In this document: positions 55,215 to 62,713 of the stretch, in pieces | Layout of the letters: the number at the start of each line of letters is the position of its first letter | Numbering within the stretch: position 1 is the first letter of the stretch | NCBI RefSeq assembly: GCF_000176855.2 | Contig: NC_015138.1 | Location: 930,001 to 994,000, forward strand | Length of the DNA stretch: 64,000 nt | DNA from: Paracidovorax avenae ATCC 19860 | Lineage (GTDB): Bacteria > Pseudomonadota > Gammaproteobacteria > Burkholderiales > Burkholderiaceae_C | Direction of reading: 5' to 3' | Made by a program: the position numbers and the translations under genes | Notes under the pieces: generated by a model | Seen by the model: only the letters and a program-made list of their open reading frames with translations | The model's database searches: none | Told to the model about the DNA's origin: nothing

Positions 55215-56213
55215 ATGTCCCTTCTTGAAGTCGAGAATCTCGTCGTCGAATTTCCGGGCCGCCGCGGCACGCTGCGGGCGCTGGACGATATTTCCTTTTC
55301 GATCGCGCCGGGCGAGATCCTGGGCGTGGTGGGCGAGTCGGGGGCGGGCAAGTCGCTGACCGGCGCGGCCATCATCGGGCTGCTGGAGCCGCCGGGCCGC
55401 GTGGCGGGCGGGCGGATCCTGCTGCAGGGCGAGCGCATCGACAACCTGCCGCCGCAGAAGATGCGCCATGTGCGCGGGCGGCGCATCGGTGCCATCTTCC
55501 AGGATCCGCTGACCTCGCTGAACCCGCTCTACACGGTCGGCCGGCAACTGGTGGAGACGATCCAGGCGCATCTGCCGGTGAATGCCGCGGAAGCGCGCCG
55601 CAGGGCGATCCAGTTGCTCAAGGACACGGGCATTCCCGCGGCGGAGCAGCGCGTGGACCACTATCCCCACCAGTTCTCGGGCGGCATGCGGCAGCGGGTG
55701 GTGATCGCGCTGGCGCTGGCGGCCGAGCCCCAGCTCATCGTGGCCGACGAGCCCACCACCGCGCTGGACGTGTCGATCCAGGCACAGATCATCCAGTTGT
55801 TGAAGAACATCTGCAAGTCGCGCGGCGCGGCCGTGATGCTCATCACCCACGACATGGGGGTGATCGCCGAGACCTGCGACCGCGTGGCCGTGCTCTATGC
55901 CGGCCGCGTGGCGGAGATCGGGCCGGTGCACGAGGTGATCAACCACCCGGCCCATCCCTACACGGCGGGGCTGATGGCGTCGATTCCCGACATGGCGCAG
56001 GACCGCGAGCGCCTGAACCAGATCGACGGCGCGATGCCGCGGCTCAACGCCATTCCACCGGGCTGCGCCTTCAATCCGCGCTGTCCCCATGCCTTCGACC
56101 GCTGCCGCGTGGAGCGGCCGGAACTGCTGCCTGCCGGACCCACGCGCGCCGCGTGCTGGCTGCATGCCGTCACGCCGAACGCCTCCGCAGCCATCCAGGA
56201 AGCCGTGTCATGA
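55215..56213 (+). CDS. Peptide-type ABC transporter ATP-binding protein (DppD-like)
   Basis: The 332-residue ATPase starts MSLLEVENLVVEFPGRRGTL. It has Walker A GESGAGKS, signature FSGGMRQRVVIALALA, Walker B LIVADEPTTALDV and the oligopeptide-specific C-terminal cysteine cluster (GCAFNPRCPHAFDRCRVERP) that can bind an iron-sulfur cluster. It pairs with the next ATPase, which it overlaps in ATGA. The start is the ATG at 55215, directly after the repeat element. Confidence 0.92.
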   Translation: MSLLEVENLVVEFPGRRGTLRALDDISFSIAPGEILGVVGESGAGKSLTGAAIIGLLEPPGRVAGGRILLQGERIDNLPPQKMRHVRGRRIGAIFQDPLTSLNPLYTVGRQLVETIQAHLPVNAAEARRRAIQLLKDTGIPAAEQRVDHYPHQFSGGMRQRVVIALALAAEPQLIVADEPTTALDVSIQAQIIQLLKNICKSRGAAVMLITHDMGVIAETCDRVAVLYAGRVAEIGPVHEVINHPAHPYTAGLMASIPDMAQDRERLNQIDGAMPRLNAIPPGCAFNPRCPHAFDRCRVERPELLPAGPTRAACWLHAVTPNASAAIQEAVS

Positions 56214-57280
56214 GCAACGCGATGCCCACCCCGAAGAACAACGCCGGCGCTCCGCTGGTGCAGGCGCATGACCTGGCCAAGACCTTCGATGTCTCCGCGC
56301 CGTGGCTCAACCGCGTGCTGGAGCGCAAGCCTCGCACGCTGCTGCATGCGGTGGACGGCGTGAGCTTCACCATCGAGAAGGGCAAGACGCTTGCGCTCGT
56401 CGGCGAGTCCGGCTGCGGCAAGAGCACGGTGGCGCGCCTGCTCGTGGGTTTGTACGAACCCACGCGCGGCGGCCTCACCTTCGACGGGCAGGACGCCCAT
56501 GCGGCCTTCAAGGGCAGGGACGCGCGCGCCATGCGCCAGCGCATCCAGATGATCTTCCAGGACCCGTACGCGAGCCTGAACCCGCGCTGGATCGTGGAGG
56601 ACATCATCGGCGAGCCGCTGCGCGAGCATGGTCTGATCACCGACAAGGCCCAGCTGCGGCAGCGCGTGGGCGAACTGCTGCAGTCCGTCGGCCTCTCGCC
56701 GCTGGACATGGCCAAGTACCCGCACCAGTTCTCGGGCGGGCAGCGGCAGCGCATATCGATCGCGCGGGCGCTGGCGACCGAGCCGGAGTTCCTGGTGTGC
56801 GACGAGCCCACGTCGGCGCTGGACGTGTCCGTGCAGGCGCAGGTGCTCAACATCATGAAGGACCTGCAGCGCGAGCGGCACCTGACGTACCTGTTCATCA
56901 GCCACAACCTCGCCGTGGTGCGCCACGTGAGCGACCAGGTGGGAGTGATGTACCTGGGGCGCCTCGTGGAGCTGGCGGACAAGCGCGAACTCTTCGCCGC
57001 GCCGCGCCATCCCTACACCCGCATGCTGCTGGATGCGATCCCGAAGATGCACGACACGGGCCGCGCCCGCACGCCCGTGCAGGGCGAGGTGCCGAATCCG
57101 CTCAATCCGCCGTCCGGCTGCGCCTTCAATCCGCGCTGCCCCCATGCCAACGACCGCTGCCGCACCGAGCGGCCGCAGCTCATCGACGACGGCGGCGTGC
57201 GCGTGGCCTGCCACGGTATCGAAGAAGGACGGATTCCGCGGGTGGCGGCCGGCGGCATGGCGGCTGCCGCCCTGGCCTGA
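56210..57280 (+). CDS. Peptide-type ABC transporter ATP-binding protein (DppF-like)
   Basis: The 356-residue ATPase has Walker A GESGCGKS, VGLYEPTRGGLTFDGQ, QMIFQDPYASLNPRW, signature FSGGQRQRISIARALA, Walker B FLVCDEPTSALDV and a C-terminal four-cysteine motif (GCAFNPRCPHANDRC). It is the last gene of the dpp-type operon. An effector gene with its own PIP-box promoter begins 182 bp downstream in the same direction. Confidence 0.92.
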   Translation: MSNAMPTPKNNAGAPLVQAHDLAKTFDVSAPWLNRVLERKPRTLLHAVDGVSFTIEKGKTLALVGESGCGKSTVARLLVGLYEPTRGGLTFDGQDAHAAFKGRDARAMRQRIQMIFQDPYASLNPRWIVEDIIGEPLREHGLITDKAQLRQRVGELLQSVGLSPLDMAKYPHQFSGGQRQRISIARALATEPEFLVCDEPTSALDVSVQAQVLNIMKDLQRERHLTYLFISHNLAVVRHVSDQVGVMYLGRLVELADKRELFAAPRHPYTRMLLDAIPKMHDTGRARTPVQGEVPNPLNPPSGCAFNPRCPHANDRCRTERPQLIDDGGVRVACHGIEEGRIPRVAAGGMAAAALA

Positions 57281-57364
57281 CGGATCGCTGCCGGCGGCGG
57301 CCGGGCAGGCGCCTGGCCTGCGTTGCTGCGGATAAGCAGGCGCGATCCATGCGCCGGGGGGGGC

Positions 57365-57426
57365 TTCGCTTTGGTGGAGGCGGTTTCGCCCGATGCGGCA
57401 CGGAACCGTACGAGGCTGCCCACACT
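57365..57426 (+). promoter_or_regulatory. PIP box and -10 element (HrpX-type promoter) of the 695-residue effector gene
   Basis: TTCGC-N15-TTCGC occupies 57365-57389, a perfect PIP box. After exactly 31 bp the -10-like CACACT (57421-57426) fits YANNNT. The start codon at 57463 is 36 bp further. Box spacing and distance to the -10 are identical to the PL3 effector promoter at 7608-7669. Confidence 0.87.
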
Positions 57427-57462
57427 GGCGGGCCTGGCACGTGCGGCTTCGTTGCTCCCTCC

Positions 57463-59550
57463 ATGATTCCTCCCTCGCGCATATCCGCGGCCTTGCCGGA
57501 CCGGGCGGCCGGCCCCGGCGACTCCGGCCATGCACCAGCGCCCGTTCGCACCAGCAGCCCGATGCCCGGCACGCGCGCATACACGGACCTGCCGCGGAAT
57601 GTCCGCAGGCGCACCGAAGCGGATGCGCCGGGCGCCCCGGCATCGGCCGATACCCGGCGGGCGCCGCTTCCGCAGGGCCGGGACCTGCCCCCTGATGTCG
57701 TCCGCGACATCGTCGGCCGGCTGGCGTCACAGTCCCATGGACACATCCGGGCCCGGACGATGCTGACGGTGGCCGCGATCCGCAAGGAGGTCTATGACGA
57801 AGTACGGCTCGCCCCGGCCATCATCGAGCCCCGCGCCAAATCGTTCATGGCGGAACGCACCATCCAGTTCCATTTCGGCAGTGTCGATCGCATGATCGAA
57901 AGCATCCGGCAGATGCACGACAAGGCGAGGGAGCCGGTGACCGCATGGCATCGTGAACAGGCTTTCTCGGACATGAAGCCGCTGCCTGCCAGGGATTGGC
58001 GCTGGATGCTCGGCGTGCCCCGGTCCGGCGGGGCACCATTCCGCGGCACACTGCAGGACATCGAAGAGCGGATCCAGATGTTCGGCGCGCTGGATGGCCG
58101 CCAGCGCATGGATGTGGTGGAGCGCATGCTCCACATTCCGGATGCGCAGGACCGTCGCAGTGCGCAGCGGCTCCTGGCGGCAGTGCTCGAGATGGCCGGG
58201 CCGGCGGAGATGCAGCAATGGAGCCGCCGGATCGAGGAAAAGCGCACCGAGATCCTGCACGAGGAGGCCGCGCGCCTCGAGCCTCTGCTGTCCGGCGAGG
58301 CCACGTACACGCGGGAAAGACTGACCGCGATGGAACTCGTCGAGCGCCAATTTCCCCTCCTGTTCTTCCGGAGCCGGAATACGGTTTTCGACCGCTTCAT
58401 GGAAGGCCCGGACGATGTCGCGAAGCACGCGGGCCTGCGTGCCCTGGCCGGGCATCTCCATGCCCTCGATACGGTCCGCAAGGAGCGGCTGTTCGACGCC
58501 GTGGTGCCTGCGCTGTCGCCTTCAGGGACGCGGCCTCAGCGGGAGGCCCTGGAGCGCTTGGCGCTGCAGCTGGGCGAATTTTCCGACGCGAAACAGGCGG
58601 AGTTCGTGCAGCGGGTCATGGCGGATGGCGACACCGCCCGGCAGACGAAGATGCAGGGCTTGCTGCTGGGCGGTGTCGATGCGCGCGTGCCGGCCATCCT
58701 GCGCGAAGCGCTGCTGTCGGGCCTGGAGGCGCATCCGCCGGGAGTCGCCCGTGCCGCCGGAACCGCGGCGGCCATCGCGGAAGGTGCGGAAGGTGCGGGA
58801 TTCGGGCATCTTCCGCCGCCGCAGCGCGAACGGCTGGCCCGAATGGGCTTTGCGGACATCCAGGCCGCCGGAGGGGGCGAGGCCCGCGGCCACCTGCTGC
58901 GCGCCCTGGCTTCGCGGTTCCATCATCTCGGTGCCGGCTCCCGCGGGAACACGATCGGCCTGTTGGTGGCGGGCGAATCTTCGCAGGACAAGGCTGCCGG
59001 CATCGCCCACGTCCTCGCGCAGGCCGGGGCGCGGATTCCGCAGGCCGGCGAAGCGCGACTCGTGCAGGCCTTGCTCGCGGGGCTGGATGGGCCAGGCCAG
59101 GTCCCGGTGGTGCTCAGGTCGCCCGGATTCGCCAGGCTCTCGCCGCAGCATCGCCAGGACCTCTTGCACGCCGCGGGCATCCAGGACCCCAGTCCCTGGG
59201 TGCCGGGTTTTCCGATGGAGGGCGGGGTGAACCACCCACGGGAATTCCTGAAAGCCCTGGTGCACGGCCTGTCCCACATGGATGCCGGCGCGCTCCAGGC
59301 GACCGTCGGATCCTTGCCGGAGGCCACGCAGCGGGAGATCGGCGCCGCCTTCGAGTTCGAACTCATGATGACCAATGTCTGGGACAGGAAAGAAGACCAT
59401 GCCCTGCTCCAGGCCGGCCTCGACGTGTTCGAGGATGTCACGCCGCACCCCGCGGTGCGCGACGGCACCGACGCCACGCGCCGCAGGCTGCGGGCCCTGT
59501 CGCGGTTGCCGGGCGATGCGGAGGATGGACCGGGCGCGGGCGTCAGTTGA
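57463..59550 (+). CDS. Probable type III effector with F-box-like N-terminus, 695 residues
   Basis: I do not recognise a full-length family. The first ~65 residues are rich in Pro, Ser, Ala and Arg and look disordered, as in type III signals. Residues 75-113 resemble an F-box: LPPDVVRDIVGRL, then a gap and MLTVAAIRKEVYDE. F-box effectors of plant pathogens recruit host SKP1 to redirect ubiquitination. The remaining ~580 residues are helical and highly charged with hints of repeats (LLAGLDGPGQVP / LLLGGVDARVP; LRALAGHLHAL / LLRALASRFHHL). There is no signal peptide or membrane span. The ATG at 57463 is the first after the predicted transcription start; the frame is open far upstream but that part overlaps dppF. 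The stop overlaps doxX by 8 bp, tail to tail. Confidence 0.72.
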   Translation: MIPPSRISAALPDRAAGPGDSGHAPAPVRTSSPMPGTRAYTDLPRNVRRRTEADAPGAPASADTRRAPLPQGRDLPPDVVRDIVGRLASQSHGHIRARTMLTVAAIRKEVYDEVRLAPAIIEPRAKSFMAERTIQFHFGSVDRMIESIRQMHDKAREPVTAWHREQAFSDMKPLPARDWRWMLGVPRSGGAPFRGTLQDIEERIQMFGALDGRQRMDVVERMLHIPDAQDRRSAQRLLAAVLEMAGPAEMQQWSRRIEEKRTEILHEEAARLEPLLSGEATYTRERLTAMELVERQFPLLFFRSRNTVFDRFMEGPDDVAKHAGLRALAGHLHALDTVRKERLFDAVVPALSPSGTRPQREALERLALQLGEFSDAKQAEFVQRVMADGDTARQTKMQGLLLGGVDARVPAILREALLSGLEAHPPGVARAAGTAAAIAEGAEGAGFGHLPPPQRERLARMGFADIQAAGGGEARGHLLRALASRFHHLGAGSRGNTIGLLVAGESSQDKAAGIAHVLAQAGARIPQAGEARLVQALLAGLDGPGQVPVVLRSPGFARLSPQHRQDLLHAAGIQDPSPWVPGFPMEGGVNHPREFLKALVHGLSHMDAGALQATVGSLPEATQREIGAAFEFELMMTNVWDRKEDHALLQAGLDVFEDVTPHPAVRDGTDATRRRLRALSRLPGDAEDGPGAGVS

Positions 59551-60019
59551 AGCGGCCGTGCGCCCCGCCCAGGCCGTAGCGGCCGGCCCCGAGCAGCATC
59601 ACGGCGAGGGCGCCGAACAGGTACATGCCCTGCAGCTCCAGAGCCCAGCCGCCCTGCTGCGTCATCGTGAACAGCTGGCCCATGTGGACGAGGCCGATGG
59701 CCACCACCATGTTGACGAAGATGATGGCTGCGCCCGCGCGGGTGGCGATGCCGGCGATGACCATCAGGGGCGCCAGGATTTCACCGACGTACACGAGGTA
59801 GCCGAGGGCGCCCGGCAGGCCTGCCTTTTCCAGCATGCCGGTGATGAAGCCGGCGCCGTTCTGCAGCTTGAAGAGGCCGTGCAGCAGGATCAGCACGCCC
59901 AGCGCGAGGCGCAGCACGAGCTTGCCTGCGTCGTCCAGGGCTGGGGCCGCGGCCTGGGTGGCTGCGGAACCGGGGCGCAGGGGGTGGACGGGCCGGTGGG
60001 ATGCGGTCGAGAGGGTCAT
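59543..60019 (-). CDS. DoxX family membrane protein
   Basis: From the ATG at 60019 the product is 158 residues: a Ser/Pro/Ala-rich N-terminal extension of about 35 residues, then four membrane spans with the DoxX pattern (LVLRLALGVLILLHGLFKLQ, GYLVYVGEILAPLMVIAGIA, AAIIFVNMVVAIGLVHMGQL, LQGMYLFGALAVMLLGAGRY). DoxX-like proteins are linked to redox and thiol stress but have no uniform function. The frame stays open upstream to 60106. It is convergent with the effector gene, overlapping by 8 bp. Confidence 0.85.
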   Translation of the reverse strand: MTLSTASHRPVHPLRPGSAATQAAAPALDDAGKLVLRLALGVLILLHGLFKLQNGAGFITGMLEKAGLPGALGYLVYVGEILAPLMVIAGIATRAGAAIIFVNMVVAIGLVHMGQLFTMTQQGGWALELQGMYLFGALAVMLLGAGRYGLGGAHGRFN

Positions 60020-60218
60020 GGCAGTGCTCCTGGCAATAGGGGGTGAGTCATCGATGCCCGCAGTGTGCGCGCCGCCGCCGGGGGGTGTCGGTGCGTTTTC
60101 GCACACTGTCCCCGCGATGTCTCCCGGAGCGTGTCGGAAGGCGCCGCGCCACTGGCCCGGCCGTGGACGACAGCATTGGCCCCCTCCGCTGACCGACCCT
60201 TGCCGCAGTGCCGGCCCC

Positions 60219-61871
60219 TCAGGCGGATGCCAGTGCCGGGCGGTACGCGTGCGGCAAGGCCGCCGCCCTGGCCGGACCGTGGGAACGCCGTTCCGTTGCC
60301 GCAGGGGCTGCCTGGGCCTGGAGCTTGAAGACCGCCACCAGCGTGTTGAGCTGTTCGGATTGCGACCGCAGGCTGGCGGCCGCGGCGGCGCTTTGCTCCA
60401 CCAGCGCGGCGTTCTGCTGCGTCACCTGGTCCAGGTGGTTCACTGCTTCGCCCACCTGGCCGATGCCGCTGCTCTGCTCGGCCGAGGCGTTGGCGATCTC
60501 GCTGATCAGAATGCCGACCTGGCGGACCTGCGCGACGATGTCGTCCATGCTGCGGCCGGCTTCGCCGACCAGCTGGCTGCCGTTGCCCACCTTCGCCACG
60601 CTGTCCGTGATGAGCTCCTTGATCTCCTTGGCGGCCTGGGAGGAGCGCTGCGCCAGCGTGCGCACCTCGCTCGCCACCACGGCGAAGCCCCGGCCCTGCT
60701 CGCCGGCCCGCGCAGCCTCCACGGCCGCATTCAGCGCCAGGATGTTGGTCTGGAAGGCGATGGAATCGATGACGCTGGTGATGTCCGCGATCCTGTTCGA
60801 CGAAGCCGCGATGGCTTGCATGGTCTCGACCACGCCGCCGACGATGGTGCCGCCCTGTTCCGCCGCCTGGGTCGCGCGGGCGGCGAGCTGGTTGGCTTCC
60901 CGCGCGGTGTCGGAATTGGTCTTCACGGTGCTGCTCAGCTCCTCCATGGAGGCCGCGGTTTCCTCCAGGCTGCTGGCCTGCTGTTCGGTGCGCTGGCTCA
61001 GGTCCGCATTGCCCATCGCGATCTCGGCCGCACCGGTGGCGATGCTCTCGCTGCTGTCGCGCACCTGGCCGACCATGGACACCAGCTGGCCGTTCATGTG
61101 CTGCAGGGCCTGCAGCAGTGCCGCGGGTTCGTCCCTGCCCTGGATGTGGAACGAGGACGTGAGGTCACCCTGGGCCACGGCCGACGCGACGGCCACTCCG
61201 GTGGCCAGTGGCTGGGTGATGGAACGCGTCACCACGACGGCCAATGCCAGGCCGCAGACGAGCGAGAAGGCAATGAGGACGCTGAAGACCAGGATGGCGC
61301 GGTCGTATCCGGCGCTCGCGGCGGCAGCAGCGGTGGCACCGCCGTCTTCGTTCAGCTTCACCAGTTGCGCCAGCGTTTCGGCCAAGTCGGAGAACAACTT
61401 TGCGGAGTCCCCGGTCGCGAGGGTGCTGGCCGCGGCTATGGAAGCACCGCCCTCGTCCAGCAGCGTCACGAGGCGGCGCTCGAGGATGCGGTAATTGTCC
61501 AGCTGCGCGCGGAAGACGTCGTAGAGTTTCTGTTCTTCGGGCGAAGAAATCAGCTTTTCATAGGCGGCCAGGCCACGTGGCAATTGCTCGTCCATCAGTG
61601 TCTTCTGGGTTGCCAACTGGCGCTGGCGACCTTCGGCGGTGGCTTCGAGCAGGCGTCGCAGGCTGGCCCGCCGGGCGCTGTTCAGCACGGCACGAACTTC
61701 ACCGATGGCCCGGACGCTGGGCAGCCAGTTGGTACCGAGTTCGTTGGCGTGGTAGTTGATCGTCCGGATCTGGACGATGCCGAACAGTCCCAGGCCGAGC
61801 AGAAGGGCCAGCAGGGTGCCGAAGCCCAGTGCCAGTCGCGTACCGATCTTGACTTGTCGAAGGATTTGCAT
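60219..61871 (-). CDS. Methyl-accepting chemotaxis protein
   Basis: The 550-residue transducer has a first span at about residues 10-32 ([20 protein letters not shown]), a four-helix-bundle periplasmic sensor, a second span near 190 ([19 protein letters not shown]), HAMP, and a signalling domain. The tip of that domain reads [20 protein letters not shown], followed by [20 protein letters not shown]. The C-terminus lacks a CheR/CheB tethering pentapeptide. The ligand is unknown. GGGAG precedes the ATG, and the AT-rich upstream stretch holds a good promoter. Confidence 0.93.
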   Translation of the reverse strand: MQILRQVKIGTRLALGFGTLLALLLGLGLFGIVQIRTINYHANELGTNWLPSVRAIGEVRAVLNSARRASLRRLLEATAEGRQRQLATQKTLMDEQLPRGLAAYEKLISSPEEQKLYDVFRAQLDNYRILERRLVTLLDEGGASIAAASTLATGDSAKLFSDLAETLAQLVKLNEDGGATAAAAASAGYDRAILVFSVLIAFSLVCGLALAVVVTRSITQPLATGVAVASAVAQGDLTSSFHIQGRDEPAALLQALQHMNGQLVSMVGQVRDSSESIATGAAEIAMGNADLSQRTEQQASSLEETAASMEELSSTVKTNSDTAREANQLAARATQAAEQGGTIVGGVVETMQAIAASSNRIADITSVIDSIAFQTNILALNAAVEAARAGEQGRGFAVVASEVRTLAQRSSQAAKEIKELITDSVAKVGNGSQLVGEAGRSMDDIVAQVRQVGILISEIANASAEQSSGIGQVGEAVNHLDQVTQQNAALVEQSAAAAASLRSQSEQLNTLVAVFKLQAQAAPAATERRSHGPARAAALPHAYRPALASA

Positions 61872-61922
61872 GGAGGACTCCCTTGGTTTGCAATTTTAAT
61901 CATATTTATCAAACTTAATGCA

Positions 61923-61951
61923 ATCTTACGGAAGGCCATTGTTTTTGTCAT
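61923..61951 (-). promoter_or_regulatory. Predicted sigma-70 promoter of the chemoreceptor gene
   Basis: On the minus strand ATGACA (61951-61946), a 17-bp spacer and TAAGAT (61928-61923) give good -35 and -10 matches. They lie about 52 bp upstream of the ATG in an AT-rich stretch. Confidence 0.5.
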
Positions 61952-62045
61952 TTTTCCGAACGTGTCGAAATCCAACTCGTCAGTGAACGGCTGGTCTTCG
62001 CTAGTTCATCATCATGCTTGATGATGTTGGTTGTATTTCTTAAAA

Positions 62046-62627
62046 TCATTTTTGCGGGATTTCCGAGATCAGATGTTCCCTCAGCACAGCCAGGATCTCG
62101 TCCGAGAGCGCCGGGCGCCCGGACGCCGTGGCCCGCGCCAGCACCATGCCGCCGACCATGGTGGCCAGCATCTGCATGGCACGCGCACGGCCCTCGGCGC
62201 TGGGTTCCGCGGATGGTCCCAGTCCTTCGGCCACCCGGGCAAATCGTTCGATGTTGCGCTCTATGCCCTGGGCGAACACCTCGGAAAGTTCGCCGCCCGC
62301 ACGCGCGGCGTCCACTGCCAGCGCCGCGACCGGGCAGCCTTCGCCAGGATGGTCGCGGTGCTCTGGCGACAGGTAGCTCGCCACCCGGGCTGCCAGGCCT
62401 GCAGGCTGGTCGTTTGAAATCGACCATTCGAAAGCGAGAGCGCAGGCTTCGCGCACCAGTGCATCCTTGCTCTCGAAATGCCGGTACAGGCCACCGTGGG
62501 TGAGGCCTGCGCCGCGGGTGATCTCTGCCACCCCCACGCCTTCCAATCCATGCTCCCGGTACAGGCGTGCAGCCGTCTCCAGGATGTTCCTGCGGTTTGC
62601 GGAGGACTGCGCCTTGGACACTTTCAT
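62046..62627 (-). CDS. TetR/AcrR family transcriptional regulator
   Basis: The 193-residue repressor has an N-terminal helix-turn-helix (RNILETAARLYREHGLEGVG, VAEITRGAGLTHGGLYRHFE, SKDALVREA) and a ligand-binding C-terminal domain (EGCPVAALAVDAARAGGEL) of the TetR_C subgroup often found next to reductases or fatty-acid-type genes. An AAGGAG ribosome site precedes the ATG. It is divergent from a beta-ketoacyl synthase gene across 86 bp that contain a perfect 16-bp palindrome, so it probably represses that gene and itself. Confidence 0.92.
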   Translation of the reverse strand: MKVSKAQSSANRRNILETAARLYREHGLEGVGVAEITRGAGLTHGGLYRHFESKDALVREACALAFEWSISNDQPAGLAARVASYLSPEHRDHPGEGCPVAALAVDAARAGGELSEVFAQGIERNIERFARVAEGLGPSAEPSAEGRARAMQMLATMVGGMVLARATASGRPALSDEILAVLREHLISEIPQK

Positions 62628-62678
62628 GGAAACTCCTTATTGATGACGTTTGTACGCAATGTGGCCGCGCCGGATTAT

Positions 62679-62694
62679 GATGATGGATATCATC
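62679..62694. promoter_or_regulatory. Palindrome between tetR and the ketosynthase gene, probable TetR operator
   Basis: GATGAT (62679-62684), a GGAT spacer and ATCATC (62689-62694) form a dyad of the size TetR proteins bind. It overlaps a -10-like TATGAT (62676-62681) reading toward the ketosynthase, whose ATG is 20 bp away. Confidence 0.55.
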
Positions 62695-62713
62695 TTAATT
62701 GGCACGATCTTCC

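Noticed and set aside
56302..57462. Upstream open frame continuous with the 695-residue effector, which would make a protein of over 1000 residues
   Set aside because: It lies out of frame within the DppF-type gene and crosses the PIP promoter; the start after the predicted transcription start is far more likely.
61872..61990. A sigma-28 (flagellar) promoter for the chemoreceptor gene
   Set aside because: TTAAGTTT resembles the -35, but no GCCGATAA-like -10 stands at the right distance; a sigma-70 pair with 17-bp spacing fits better.
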